Shown in pieces: positions 52,405 to 61,759 of a DNA stretch of 64,000 nucleotides. The stretch's first letter is position 1. Each line of letters starts with the position of its first letter. The stretch is from Kineococcus sp. NBC_00420 (GTDB lineage Bacteria; Actinomycetota; Actinomycetes; Actinomycetales; Kineococcaceae), in the NCBI RefSeq assembly GCF_036021035.1, contig NZ_CP107930.1, positions 2,790,001 to 2,854,000 on the forward strand, in the 5' to 3' direction. Both the position numbers and the translations under genes were made by a program. The notes beneath the pieces were generated by a model, which was not told where the DNA came from, ran no database searches, and was given only the letters and a program-made list of their open reading frames with translations.

Positions 52405-52932
52405 GTGGATCTCCTGCGCGTCCCCGACCCCGTCCCGACCGACCTCCTCGCCGGCCTCGTGGAGGTGCTGCGGGACGTCGTCCAGGACGGTGCCAGCGTC
52501 GGCTTCGTCCGCGTCCCCGACGTCGTGGACGCCGAGCAGTGGTGGCGCCGGTACCTCGCGGGCGGGTGGACGTGGGTCGCGGTCGAGGAGGTGCAGGGAA
52601 CGACACGGGTCGCCGGGACCGTCAGCCTGCGCCTGGACCAGCCCGAGAACGCCCCGCACCGCGCCGAGCTGACCAAACTGCTGGTCCACCGCGACTTCCG
52701 GGGGCGGGGGCTCGCCTCCCGCCTGGTGACCGCGGCGGAAGAGGCAGCTGTGCGAGCGGGGCGAACTCTGCTGGTGCTGGACACCGAGACGGGGAGCCCC
52801 GCGGAGGGCATCTACGAACGGTGGGGCTGGCACCGCGTCGGGACCATCGAGGGATACGCGGTGAACCCCGACGGGGACGTGAGGGGCACGACGTTGTTCA
52901 GCAAGGTGCTGGACGAGCCGCTGGATCGGTGA
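52405..52932 (+). CDS. GNAT-family N-acetyltransferase
   Basis: 175 residues, GTG start. GNAT fold: VAGTVSLRLDQPENAPHRAE is strands 3-4, LTKLLVHRDFRGRGLASRLV contains the acetyl-CoA loop (R-D-F-R-G-R-G-L-A), and LVLDTETGSPAEGIYERWGW is the last strand-helix. Small-molecule or antibiotic acetylation is possible; the substrate is unknown. Confidence 0.88.
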   Translation: MDLLRVPDPVPTDLLAGLVEVLRDVVQDGASVGFVRVPDVVDAEQWWRRYLAGGWTWVAVEEVQGTTRVAGTVSLRLDQPENAPHRAELTKLLVHRDFRGRGLASRLVTAAEEAAVRAGRTLLVLDTETGSPAEGIYERWGWHRVGTIEGYAVNPDGDVRGTTLFSKVLDEPLDR

Positions 52933-53153
52933 ACGACCGACACCAGGGCGTCGAGGCGCACCCGCCGCGATCCACAGCAACGGCTCACTACGCGGTGGCA
53001 GGGCGTACCGCCCCAGGGCCTGGTCGAGGTCCCGCCAGCAGGACCAGACCCACCAACGACCTCACGGTCACCCCGCTGACCAGGACGTCGCCGACCTCAC
53101 CGTCTCGTTCGTGGGCATTCACCGCCGTCTGAACACGCGGCTACGTAGCGGAC

Positions 53154-53552
53154 GTGCACGTCAACGGCGCCGACCTGAGCGGTCTCTGCAACGCGCTGAA
53201 CGAAGTCCTCCATGGACCGGAAGCCATCGAAGCGTGGGAGTTCCAGACGCGCTCAGGAGTCGACCGCGATGCAGCGGTACTGCTGCTCGCCAGGCTGAGC
53301 GATGAGTTGTCGACCCGAACTCAGGATGGGTGGTCGGTCGCGGGACGCTCGGTCATGGCGATGTCGTGGCGTTCGCCCAAGCCGTCGCACCCATCGCTGT
53401 CACCACGTGATGTCACCCGTGGGTGCGCCGATCCGGTCGTCAGAGCGACCGGATCAGCGCACCCACGTCGTCCCCCACGACGGCAACCGCCCGCTGCCGC
53501 GCAACCTCACGGTCATCCCGCGATCTGGGCGCAGTCGTGGACGGTCGGATGA
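53154..53552 (+). CDS. Conserved-looking small protein with degenerate C-terminus
   Basis: GTG 53154. The first 60 residues (GADLSGLCNALNEVLHGPEA, IEAWEFQTRSGVDRDAAVLL, LARLSDEL) look well conserved and helical. After about residue 62 composition changes to Arg/Pro/Ser, and the frame passes through a dispersed repeat at 53508-53531. The gene probably ended near 53340 and has lost its stop by a frameshift. Unknown function. Confidence 0.5.
   Translation: MHVNGADLSGLCNALNEVLHGPEAIEAWEFQTRSGVDRDAAVLLLARLSDELSTRTQDGWSVAGRSVMAMSWRSPKPSHPSLSPRDVTRGCADPVVRATGSAHPRRPPRRQPPAAAQPHGHPAIWAQSWTVG
53508..53531 (-). repeat. Dispersed repeat copy
   Basis: CACGGTCATCCCGCGATCTG followed by GGCG: left arm intact, right arm changed. 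Confidence 0.78.
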
Positions 53553-53798
53553 TCCTGCGGCCCGCGCCGCTTCACGCCGGGACGTGGTGCGGCAGCACTG
53601 CTCCCCGGCACCGGGGCCCGGACCCGGCGTACGCCGAGGGGTTGGAGGATCGGGCACGGGATGCAGGAACGTCACCGGTGAAGCGCTCATCGCCGTCCAC
53701 GCTCACCGCGCCGCCGTCCAGGCCGACACCGCCGCGCCCCGAGATCCACGGGGATCCACGAAATTGCTTTCGCTGCCTCGATCGGGTAGCCACACCTC

Positions 53799-54335
53799 GT
53801 GAAGACATCGCGGTTCGCGCTCGACGTGGCGACGGGTTTCCTGGCCGGCTGGGTGGCGGTGCGGGCGAAGGCGAAGGCCGAGTCCACGCTGCAGGGCTGG
53901 GGCGAGAAGCTCCTCCCGCCCGCACCCGGTCAGAAGGAACTCCCCGGTGCCGACCCCGCGGGCCACGGCGACCGCATGCCCCCCTCGGTGCTGTACCGGC
54001 GTCTGGTCGACCTGCGCGGCGGGAACGGCGATGCCCTGGAGGGCGACGACCTGGAGGCGGGCGCCGTCTGGTTCCACCGCGCCCTGGCCTACGGCTACCC
54101 CGTCGCCTACTCCGTGGTGTCGCGGCGGGTGCCGCTCGCGCGGGCCGGGGCGGGGACCCTCGGCGGCGCCGCGCTGTTCGGCGCCTTCCACGCGACGCTG
54201 CTGCCCGTGATGGGCGTGCAGGCCCCGGTGTCGGACCTGCCGAGGGCGTGGTGGGTCTGGGAAGGCGGGTCGCACGTGGTGTTCGGCGTCGCCGTGGACG
54301 TGGTCGTGGGGGCGGTCCGGCGCGTCACGGGCTAG
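53799..54335 (+). CDS. DUF1440/YagU-like membrane protein
   Basis: 178 residues, GTG start. First helix TGFLAGWVAVRAKAKAESTL (G-W-x-x-x-x-K-A-x-x-E is typical), central WFHRALAYGYPVAYSVVSRR, then two further helices and a final WVWEGGSHVVFGVAVDVVVG. The order of features matches the YagU family, inner-membrane proteins linked to acid tolerance in E. coli. Role here unproven. Confidence 0.65.
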   Translation: MKTSRFALDVATGFLAGWVAVRAKAKAESTLQGWGEKLLPPAPGQKELPGADPAGHGDRMPPSVLYRRLVDLRGGNGDALEGDDLEAGAVWFHRALAYGYPVAYSVVSRRVPLARAGAGTLGGAALFGAFHATLLPVMGVQAPVSDLPRAWWVWEGGSHVVFGVAVDVVVGAVRRVTG

Positions 54336-54448
54336 CCGCGATCCTTCGTCGGTCGACGGCTGAGGTCGGCGATGGGCTCCGGCGTGATGCTCCTCGCGCC
54401 ACGCATGCCCCTGGCGACTTCACCCCCCACATCGAACAGCCTGCAGCC

Positions 54449-54477
54449 TCACGGTCGTCCCGCGGTGCGCGGGCGCG
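54449..54477 (-). repeat. Dispersed repeat copy
   Basis: TCACGGTCGTCCCGCGGTGC followed by GCGGGCGCG; one core transition. Close to the stop of the 54493 lipoprotein gene. Confidence 0.8.
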
Positions 54478-54492
54478 CTGTGCTGGGTGGGC

Positions 54493-55698
54493 TCAGCTCG
54501 GCAACCGGAAGAACCATCCGTCGGCGGAATCGACACTGCCCTCGGCCCCGGGCAGCACCCGCCCACCCCACCGCACCACGACGTCACCGACGAGTCCCAC
54601 CGCACGCCCCACCTCCCGCGGACCAGGCACGGCGGGGAGCTTCGCCCACTCCCCGTCTGGGCCCAGCAGCGCGGTCTGACGATCCGACACCACCAGTACG
54701 TCACCACCACCACGGGTCAAGGCCACCGGCTCGGCCATCGACCCCTCACCGGGCAGGGAGGCGAGCTCTTCGACGTGAGCGGTGTCCACGGCGACCGACG
54801 CGAGGACGACGTCCTGCCCGAAGGTGACCCCGACCACCCGCCGCCCGTCCCACAACAACTCGTCGAAGCCCACCCAGTGACCCGGTGAGCGGTCCACCGC
54901 CCGGCCGGGGTCTCCGTCGACGCCGGCGGCGGGTCCGATCGCCCACTCCGCGACCTGGTCCCACCCGCCCTGCGGTGACCAGGTCACCACTCGCCGGCAC
55001 GCCTGCTCGTCGGAGCAGCCCGCACCGATCGCCTTGACGATGATCACCAACTGCGTCCCCGTCCACACGCTGACCAGCTCCTGCTGGTAGGCGTCGGGCA
55101 ACGGCCACGGATCCACCCTCCACCGCCCCGTGTCGGCGTCGAAGGAACCCACGGCCACCGGCTTGCGCACACGGTCGTCCTCGGTGGCGTTCGACCAGCC
55201 GGCGACGACGAACGTGCGACCCACCCAGCGCCCGCTCTCCCCGGGGGTCAAGGGCAGTGGCGAGGGTGCCTGGGCGACGTCGAAACCCGTGGGCCCGAGC
55301 CACGGCTCCAGGAACGGGCCCCTGCCGTAGCTGTCCACCCCGTGCAGTGCCGGCTGCGGGGTCCAGGTACCGGTCGCCGCCGACCAGGACGCGCCGTCGT
55401 CGCGGAAGCTGGGGACCGGTCCCGCGCAGCTGCCTCCGTCGCCGCAGGGTGCCGGGGTGGGATCGGGGTAGACGTAGCCACCGGCGACGGCGAACTGCCC
55501 GTCCCGCACCGTGCTCGCGGCATCACCTCGGGCACTGAGCGGCGCCGGTGCCATCTTCGTCCAGGCGCCGCTCAGGACGGGAACGTCCCACGTCGGCTCC
55601 GGCGGCACTGCGAGTTCCTGCTCGCCGCGGCAGCCCGTGAGGGACACCACCAGGAGCGACACCAGCGACCACGCCACCACACCTCGCCCCCACCTCAT
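54493..55698 (-). CDS. Lipoprotein with kelch-like/beta-propeller repeats
   Basis: 401 residues from ATG 55698. Signal peptide and lipobox (SLLVVSLTGCRGEQ, Cys about 23). The rest contains repeating blade-like units: GAWTKMAPAPLSARGDAAST, RTFVVAGWSNATEDDRVRKP, TGRWRVDPWPLPDAYQQELV, GEWAKLPAVPGPREVGRAVG. This is the W-x-x-x-x-x-P-L-P/x-x-R pattern of kelch or galactose-oxidase-like propellers, five to six blades. Surface-anchored; ligand unknown. Confidence 0.75.
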   Translation of the reverse strand: MRWGRGVVAWSLVSLLVVSLTGCRGEQELAVPPEPTWDVPVLSGAWTKMAPAPLSARGDAASTVRDGQFAVAGGYVYPDPTPAPCGDGGSCAGPVPSFRDDGASWSAATGTWTPQPALHGVDSYGRGPFLEPWLGPTGFDVAQAPSPLPLTPGESGRWVGRTFVVAGWSNATEDDRVRKPVAVGSFDADTGRWRVDPWPLPDAYQQELVSVWTGTQLVIIVKAIGAGCSDEQACRRVVTWSPQGGWDQVAEWAIGPAAGVDGDPGRAVDRSPGHWVGFDELLWDGRRVVGVTFGQDVVLASVAVDTAHVEELASLPGEGSMAEPVALTRGGGDVLVVSDRQTALLGPDGEWAKLPAVPGPREVGRAVGLVGDVVVRWGGRVLPGAEGSVDSADGWFFRLPS

Positions 55699-55792
55699 GG
55701 GGAGTGGACGAGACCCGGCGGCGTCGGGTTCCACCCCCCGCATCGGCCCACGTGCTGCGCTCGGCCGAGTCCCCGTGAGGCACTGTGGACAC

Positions 55793-56545
55793 GTGAACCC
55801 CAGCGTCAAGACCGCGGGCGGCTGCGCCGGCGTCGCCGTCGTCCTGATCGCCCTGCTGACGGGCTGCTCGTCGTCGACCCGGACCGCAGCCGAGGGGGCC
55901 GCCACCGGAGCTGCTACGAGCCCGGCCCCCACCACCGCGTCCACCCCACCCGTCCAGGACCCTGACGCGCCGCGTCTGGAACCGGCGAGCACCACCAGCA
56001 CCGACGCGACCGTGGAAGCCGACGGCGAGGGGTGCGCTCGGATGGGCCAGGGACGCGCCGCCCACCGCGCCGGTGACGACGGGCCCGACCCCCACGCCCT
56101 GCCCGCAGGAGCCACCGACCACCTGCGCCGGGTCTTCGCAGCCTCCACCGACGTCTCCGACGCCACCGCCTACCGCGAGGACGACGGTGACAGCATCTTC
56201 ATCTGCATCGGCTACACCCTCCGCGAAGACTCCAGCGGAGCCATGTCAGCCGTCATCCCCGTCCCGGCCGCCACCTCGGTGATCGCCACCGTGGCCGGCG
56301 CCGGCGGCGGGTACAGCCCGGGTGAGAACGTCGTGGACTACTACGGCTACGCCTCCGACGACGTCGCTCACGTCGTCGTCACCACACCCGACGGCCGGCG
56401 GCACCTCGCTGCGGTCGAGGGTCACGTCTGGTGGGCCGCACCCGTGGTGGACGAAGCGGTAGCGGCCCGCTCGCAGGAGGGCACCTGGCAGGCGCTGGAC
56501 CACGCCGGCGCCGTCCTCGCCGAGGGTCAGACCCGACCCGTCTGA
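55793..56545 (+). CDS. Lipoprotein of unknown function
   Basis: 250 residues, GTG 55793. Lipobox VVLIALLTGCSSSTRT, a Thr/Ala/Pro-rich linker (about 30-75), then a domain with GDSIFICIGYTLREDSSGAM, YSPGENVVDYYGYASDDVAH and DGRRHLAAVEGHVWWAAPVV. Cysteines in the domain (GEGCARM, ICIG) may pair. Its 3' end overlaps the arsC 3' end by 19 bp. Divergent from the 54493 propeller lipoprotein. Confidence 0.72.
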   Translation: MNPSVKTAGGCAGVAVVLIALLTGCSSSTRTAAEGAATGAATSPAPTTASTPPVQDPDAPRLEPASTTSTDATVEADGEGCARMGQGRAAHRAGDDGPDPHALPAGATDHLRRVFAASTDVSDATAYREDDGDSIFICIGYTLREDSSGAMSAVIPVPAATSVIATVAGAGGGYSPGENVVDYYGYASDDVAHVVVTTPDGRRHLAAVEGHVWWAAPVVDEAVAARSQEGTWQALDHAGAVLAEGQTRPV

Positions 56546-57003
56546 CCTCGAGCAGGCGACCCCACGGTCGAGGTGGCGGTGCCGGCGGGCAGCAGGTCAG
56601 CCAGGAGCGCCTGGACGCGGGCGCGGATCTCGTCGCGGATCGGACGGACCGCCTCGATGCCCTGCCCGGCGGGGTCCTCCAGGACCCAGTCCTCGTAGCG
56701 CTTGCCCGGGTAGAACGGGCACGCGTCGCCGCAGCCCATGGTGATGACCGCGTCGGAGGCCTGCACGGCCTCGGGGGTGAGGACCTTGGGCTGCTCGGCG
56801 GTGATGTCGATGCCGACCTCGGCCATGGCCCGCACCGCGGTGGGGTTGATCTGGTCGGCGGGCGCGGAGCCGGCCGAGCGGACCTCGACGGCCCCACCCG
56901 ACAGGGCCGTCATGAACCCCGCGGCCATCTGCGAACGGCCGGCGTTGTGCACGCAGACGAAGATCACACTCGGCTTGTCACTCACAGATCTCTCCTCGGT
57001 CAT
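56527..57003 (-). CDS. arsC: Arsenate reductase, low-molecular-weight phosphatase type
   Basis: 158 residues from ATG 57003 (an ATG at 57132 overlapping the upstream stop would add 43 residues of poor quality). P-loop VCVHNAGRSQMAAGF (C-x5-R) begins at about residue 17. GSAPADQINPTAVRAMAEVG and MGCGDACPFYPGKRYEDWVL provide the Cys pair region for the thiol cascade and the catalytic Asp. Cytosolic; reduces arsenate with mycothiol/mycoredoxin or thioredoxin in relatives. No arsR or efflux gene is adjacent. Confidence 0.9.
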   Translation of the reverse strand: MTEERSVSDKPSVIFVCVHNAGRSQMAAGFMTALSGGAVEVRSAGSAPADQINPTAVRAMAEVGIDITAEQPKVLTPEAVQASDAVITMGCGDACPFYPGKRYEDWVLEDPAGQGIEAVRPIRDEIRARVQALLADLLPAGTATSTVGSPARGQTGRV

Positions 57004-57128
57004 GGCTCTCACCTCTCGGAAGCTGCTCGCCGGGCCCCTCCGAACTGGCCGCCCGTCCACCACCGGCACCACACCGCCCTCGGTGGTCAGCACGTCCAGC
57101 ACCTCGGTGTGGCCACGACCGGTCGAAC

Positions 57129-59732
57129 TCATCGTGGACGCTCGGACTCCTCGGCGTCGGGCCGTAGCACCAGCAGGGCGACGTCGTCCTCGACGCGGTC
57201 GCCGACCTGGGCGAGCAGGGCATCGCAGATCTGCTCCGGGGGCAGGTGAGCCACTTCAGCCGCAGCACGCGCCAACCAGTCCAGGCCGTCCTGCAGCCAG
57301 GCCCCACGCCGTTCGACGAGGCCGTCGGTGAAGAACAGCACGGTCGATCCCGGGGCCAGGAGCAGCTCGTGGTCGGCGCGGGAGGTGGCGGGGTCCAGGC
57401 CCAGCAGCAGGTCCGGTGCGGTGTCGAGGTAGCACGTGGTGCCATCGGGAGTGAGGAGCAGCGGGGGCAGGTGACCGGCGTTGGACCAGCGCAGGGTGCG
57501 CAGGCCCGCTGCCTGCTGCGGGGGGCTCGGGTGGACCTGGGCGAGGACGACGGTGGCCATCTCGACCACCCCCAGGTCGTGGGCCGCCTGGTCCAGCACG
57601 CTCAGGATCGCGGCGGGCGGTCGACCGAGGGCGTAGCCGATCCCGCGCAGCAGGTTGCGGAACTGCGCCATCGCGGCCGCGGCGTGGCGGTCGTGGCCGG
57701 TGACGTCACCGATGACCAGGCTGGTGATCCCCTCGGAGGTCACGAAGGCGTCGTACCAGTCCCCTCCGACCTGTACCTGACTGGCTGCGGGCACGTAGCG
57801 CACCGCGACCTGCAGGTCGGCCGGCGCAGTGGGGCCGCTGAGCAGGGAACGCTGCAAGGTCTCGGAGAAGCGGGCGACTTCCGCACCGGCTTCACGTTCG
57901 GCGTCCCGGGCCCCGATGCGTTCCAGGGTCTGGGCGACCAGCGTCGCGCAGGCCGCCAGCAGGTCCCGATCGCTCTGCGGCCAGGGGTGGGGGTGGGGGT
58001 AGGTCACCGACAGGCAGCCCAGCAGCTGACCGCGCGCGTGCAGCGGGACCGCGGCGGAAGCCTCGACGCCACCGGCGGCGTAGGAGTGCGCCGCGCCGGG
58101 GACCGCCGCGAGGCTCTGGGCCCGGTCGGTGTGGAAGAACGGCACCCCGGTGACCGCGGTGCGGACCGCAGGCAGGTCGAAGTCCACCGGCAGACGCCGC
58201 AACCGGTCACGGATGCGTTGGTCGTAGGCGTCGGTGGTCGTCAGGACCCGCACGTGGGAGTCCCCCGCCTCACGCAGGCACAGGACCGCGCCGTCGGCCT
58301 GCAGCAACGACGCCGCCCGCTCGGTGAGCACGGTGACGACCTCCTGCTCGCTGTCGGCCTCGCCCAGGGCCCGGGCGAGGGCGACCAGCGCCGCCTGCTG
58401 CGCGGTCGCGGCCCGCTCGGCCTCCCGGGCGGCCAGGCGCTGCAGGGTCTGGGCGCACTGGGCGGCGTAGGTCTCCAGCAGCTCCAGCTGCCTCTCGTCG
58501 AACGACTGCGCCTCGCGCCAGCCCAGCGTGAGCACGCCGATGACCGCCCCGTCGGCACGCAGCGGCAGCGAAGCCCACGCCTGGCAACCGGTGACCACGT
58601 TCGCAGCCACCACGTGGGGGGAGAAGGCCTCGCACGCCGCCTGGTCGCCCAGCAGCATCCGCTGCCCGGTCCGGGCGGTCACCGCGACCGACAGTTGCGC
58701 GTCCACCGGGAGACGGGCGAAGTCCGAGCGGGTGTCCTCGACGAGGTTGTCGGTGATGTAGGACAACAGGTACGCAGGGTCGGTGGGGTCGGGAACGGCG
58801 ATCGAACTACCCTGCGCGTCCAACGCCGCCAGACCCCGGCGCGTCATGACGGTGACGACATCGCCGATGTCCTCGGCGTCGGCCAAGGCCAAGGCGGTCT
58901 CCCCGAGCGCAGCCAGCCGGCGGGTGCTGCGCTCAGCGGCCTCCTGGGCCGCGTGGCGGGCGGTGATGTCGAGGAAGAAGACCGACAGACCCTCCGCTCT
59001 GGGCCAGACCCGGATCTCGAACCACGCGTCCAGCGGCCGGGGGTAGTACGCCTCGAAGACGGCCGGCTCCCCGGTGCTGAGCGCATCGCGGTAGGTGGCC
59101 TCGATGACGGTGCCCCGCGCTTGGGGGAACAGGTCCCACACCACCTGCCCCACCGCCTCCTGACGCGTGAACCCGATCAAGGTCTCAGCCGGGCCGTTGA
59201 CGTAGGTGAAGCGCCAGTCGCGGTCCAAGGAGTAGAACGCCGCCGACATCGTCTCCAGGATCTGGATGGTGCGCGCGGACTCGGCCTGCGTGCCCGCCGC
59301 GCCGGGTGCGCCCACCGCCGCGGGCCCGCCCTCCCGTCCTTCGACCACCCCGACCACCGCGGTCACGGTGCCACCGTTGCTGTCGCCGTCCTGGCCGACC
59401 ACGCTGCGCCCTCGCACGGCGACACGACGGCGCACTCCGTCGCGACCTGAGATCGAGTACTCGCCGCTCCACGTCCCGGCCGTCACCACCGCTCGTGTCA
59501 GAGCGGTGGTCGCCGCGGTGGCCTCGTCCTCGTCGAGACGGGCGAGGAGGTCACCGCCCCGGCCGGTGAAGTCGGCCCGGTCCACGCCCACCAGATCCAA
59601 CAGGCGGTCATCGACGACCAGCTCCTGACTCGGCAGGTGCAGGACGAAGGTGCCGACCCCGCTGGTCTCGAGCACGAGGTCGCTCACGCTCTCCCGCGCA
59701 GCCTCCTGCGCGGCGGTCCGTGCTGCGTCCAC
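57129..59732 (-). CDS. PAS-PAS-GAF-GAF SpoIIE-type serine phosphatase
   Basis: 867 residues. GTG 59732 was chosen for the GGGAGG 6 nt upstream, although a longer frame exists. PAS1 is at about 15-125, PAS2 at about 155-270 (YSLDRDWRFTYVNGPAETLI), GAF1 at about 290-440, GAF2 at about 460-610 and PP2C/SpoIIE at about 635-860. Metal-binding aspartates occur in VGGDWYDAFVT and VIGDVTGHD, with the C-terminal FFTDGLVERRG. It should dephosphorylate an anti-anti-sigma factor and so activate a stress sigma pathway (RsbU/RsbP style); no partner is adjacent. Confidence 0.93.
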   Translation of the reverse strand: MDAARTAAQEAARESVSDLVLETSGVGTFVLHLPSQELVVDDRLLDLVGVDRADFTGRGGDLLARLDEDEATAATTALTRAVVTAGTWSGEYSISGRDGVRRRVAVRGRSVVGQDGDSNGGTVTAVVGVVEGREGGPAAVGAPGAAGTQAESARTIQILETMSAAFYSLDRDWRFTYVNGPAETLIGFTRQEAVGQVVWDLFPQARGTVIEATYRDALSTGEPAVFEAYYPRPLDAWFEIRVWPRAEGLSVFFLDITARHAAQEAAERSTRRLAALGETALALADAEDIGDVVTVMTRRGLAALDAQGSSIAVPDPTDPAYLLSYITDNLVEDTRSDFARLPVDAQLSVAVTARTGQRMLLGDQAACEAFSPHVVAANVVTGCQAWASLPLRADGAVIGVLTLGWREAQSFDERQLELLETYAAQCAQTLQRLAAREAERAATAQQAALVALARALGEADSEQEVVTVLTERAASLLQADGAVLCLREAGDSHVRVLTTTDAYDQRIRDRLRRLPVDFDLPAVRTAVTGVPFFHTDRAQSLAAVPGAAHSYAAGGVEASAAVPLHARGQLLGCLSVTYPHPHPWPQSDRDLLAACATLVAQTLERIGARDAEREAGAEVARFSETLQRSLLSGPTAPADLQVAVRYVPAASQVQVGGDWYDAFVTSEGITSLVIGDVTGHDRHAAAAMAQFRNLLRGIGYALGRPPAAILSVLDQAAHDLGVVEMATVVLAQVHPSPPQQAAGLRTLRWSNAGHLPPLLLTPDGTTCYLDTAPDLLLGLDPATSRADHELLLAPGSTVLFFTDGLVERRGAWLQDGLDWLARAAAEVAHLPPEQICDALLAQVGDRVEDDVALLVLRPDAEESERPR

Positions 59733-60106
59733 GCTGCCTCCCGTCCGGTGTCGTGCACCTCGTCGTGCCCAGAGGTCGGGTCCGGACTCAGCGCGCCCGC
59801 GGTACGGGCGAAGAGCGTCGCACTGAGTCACCGGAGCAATCTTGCCCGCCCCGTCCCTCCAGCGCTCACCACTTCCTCACCCGCCACCACGGCATCCGCT
59901 GCGGCTCCACCGCCCTGGCCCCCGCCGACCCTCGCTCCCTGCACCGACTGCGGCGCCGCTACCGCTGTGGTCGTCGAAGTGCACTCGCCCGGAGCAGGAG
60001 CGGCGAGACCTCGGCTCGGCTGTGCCAGGTCCTGCTCCTCACAGGACGTCGCGGTCTTCCGGCACCGCCGGAGGAGGCGACGCTCGCGCGGTGTCAAGAT
60101 CGCTGC

Positions 60107-60481
60107 GTGCAGCGCTATCCGCAGGGAGAACTCGTCATCGTCCTGGACACCAGTGACCTCGACCGATCGGCGGACTTCTGGACGACGGTCCTGGGTTACC
60201 GGCGCGACAGCTACGGAGGAGGGCCCTACCTGAGCTTGAGTCCGTCCGGTGGAGAGGGCGTGGAACTGCTCCTGCAGCGCACGACGGATCGCAAGACCGA
60301 GAAGAACCGGGTGCACCTCGACCTGCGGACGGAGGACCTGGAAGCTGAGGTCGCCCGAGTCGAAGCGGCCGGCGGCGTGCTCCTGACGTCCGAGGCTGTC
60401 GTCGAGCACGGTTGGCGTTGGCACGTTCTCGCCGACCCGGACGGCAACGAGCTGTGCGTGCTGCAACCGCCCAGCAGCTGA
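60107..60481 (+). CDS. VOC-family (glyoxalase-like) protein
   Basis: 124 residues from GTG 60107. Paired beta-alpha-beta-beta-beta modules: VIVLDTSDLDRSADFWTTVL and NRVHLDLRTEDLEAEVARVE, ending HVLADPDGNELCVLQPP, the standard VOC end with the metal Glu. Member of the Glyoxalase_6-like group; may be a hydrolase, dioxygenase or antibiotic-binding protein. Confidence 0.85.
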   Translation: MQRYPQGELVIVLDTSDLDRSADFWTTVLGYRRDSYGGGPYLSLSPSGGEGVELLLQRTTDRKTEKNRVHLDLRTEDLEAEVARVEAAGGVLLTSEAVVEHGWRWHVLADPDGNELCVLQPPSS

Positions 60482-60997
60482 CGCTCTCCTCCAGCCGTGG
60501 CTCCTCCGGTGCGGGGTCCGGCGCACGAGGCCTTCGTCACCAGTGCGTGTCAGGTCCCCCGGTCGATCGACCACCCGCTCCGGCGGAGCTGACGTCCCCG
60601 CGTCGTCGGACGGCGCCGGGAGCGTCACCAGACACGCCTGGTCAGACTCATCCACCCTCCCGCACGGACCGCGGAGGTAGTTCGAGACCCGCATCGAGCG
60701 TCGGGACGCGGATGCCCCCGTCGAGGTGGGGGCATCCGCTGGTCCTCCACCGGCGCGGCGGCCGACAGCTGGATTCTCTGGACGGCTCCGATGCGGTGGA
60801 GCAGTGTCAGGTCTTCGCTCGCCGGGGAAGGCCCGCCGAGCATCCACGCGTTCTCTGCGTCGAACCGGTACGCCGCGCCCACCAGCCCACTTCCAGCCGA
60901 GCCCTGGCCGCACACCAGCCACGAGACACCACCCCCGACGACGGCGAGACTGCGGGTGCGTCCCCCACCGACGCGATCACCGGCGAGGAGGCACGGC
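60482..60997. other. 516-bp region with one hairpin and a doubtful reverse gene
   Basis: No confident gene. A minus-strand frame (about 60975-60625) has some coding character (SAGSGLVGAAYRFDAENAWM, LLHRIGAVQRIQLSAAAPVE) but lacks a good start and its end is Arg-rich; I hold it at low belief. The hairpin is at 60708-60739. Confidence 0.4.
60708..60739. terminator. Perfect 12-bp hairpin
   Basis: GCGGATGCCCCC pairs with GGGGGCATCCGC around an 8-nt loop, 227 bp past the VOC gene stop. May end its transcript; there is no T-run. Confidence 0.5.
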
Positions 60998-61759
60998 ATG
61001 GGTCGACGAGCACGAGCGGTGCGGCGAGTCGCGGGCCTGACCGCGGCCGCGTACGTCCTCTGCGGTTGCGGAAGCACCCCGGGCAGCTCCCCTCCCCCCG
61101 AGGACGGCAGCCGACCCGCGCTGGTGCTGACGCCTGCTCAGGAGAGCGCCGTCGCGGCGCTGACCGCGCCGGAGTTCTCCCGTCGCGGGGACCCGCTGGC
61201 GCTGCTCGACAGCGTCGCCGACCTCGTGGGTACCACCCTGGCGTGCGACGAGGTCGCGGAGCACCTCGACGTCCCCGTCCCCAGCTTCCCGACGTTGCAG
61301 GAACGCGGTTTCACCCCCGTCTGCGGCAGCTCCGAGGGTGCCGCCGTCTTCGAGCACCTGGTCCCCTCGGCGGCCGATCCACCGGCACCGTCGGCGGATC
61401 CGGCCACCGACGTCCACGGCGTGACCGTCGCCTACCTGCCCCCGGGTGTGGACGCCGACGGCACGCCCTTCGCCGAGGCCCGCAGCGAGGGACTGGTGTG
61501 GATGACGATCCTCTACGGCGGGGACACCGCCCAGCCGCCGACCGCTGCGGCGACGAGTGAGCCTTCCCGGTCCGACTTCACCCGTCTGCGGTGGCGCAGC
61601 GGCACCGTGCTCGGGGTCCAGTACGTGGACTCCGGGGACACCCACCTGGCCTGGCGCAGCACCGCGGCCGACCACGTCTTCGACGTCAGCGTGAACACGT
61701 CCGGCGACCCGGTGGCCGGTGTCGCCCTGCTGGCGGACGGGGTGGACCTGCCCACCTGA
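60998..61759 (+). CDS. Probable lipoprotein of unknown function
   Basis: 253 residues; ATG follows GAGGAGG. The N-terminal signal AVRRVAGLTAAAYVLCGCGS has a lipobox-like L-C-G-C (atypical Cys at -2). After a Ser/Pro linker comes a domain with ACDEVAEHLDVPVPSFPTLQ, GFTPVCGSSEGAAVFEHLVP (a Cys pair likely bridges), and a strand-rich end (TVLGVQYVDSGDTHLAWRST). Same general style as the 55793 lipoprotein, but no shared motif. Confidence 0.7.
   Translation: MGRRARAVRRVAGLTAAAYVLCGCGSTPGSSPPPEDGSRPALVLTPAQESAVAALTAPEFSRRGDPLALLDSVADLVGTTLACDEVAEHLDVPVPSFPTLQERGFTPVCGSSEGAAVFEHLVPSAADPPAPSADPATDVHGVTVAYLPPGVDADGTPFAEARSEGLVWMTILYGGDTAQPPTAAATSEPSRSDFTRLRWRSGTVLGVQYVDSGDTHLAWRSTAADHVFDVSVNTSGDPVAGVALLADGVDLPT

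Noticed and set aside
8800-54477. CRISPR array
   Set aside because: The repeat copies are dispersed over tens of kilobases in both orientations, with no regular spacers, and no cas gene is present.
56527-57132. ArsC start at ATG 57132 (ATGA overlap with the phosphatase gene)
   Set aside because: The added 43 residues do not fit the compact ArsC fold, which starts just before VIFVCVHNAG. The ATG at 57003 has a better context, although the overlap keeps the longer form possible.
59720-60106. Upstream extension of the VOC gene
   Set aside because: Arg/Ser/Pro-rich sequence without domain; the VOC fold starts at the GTG 60107.
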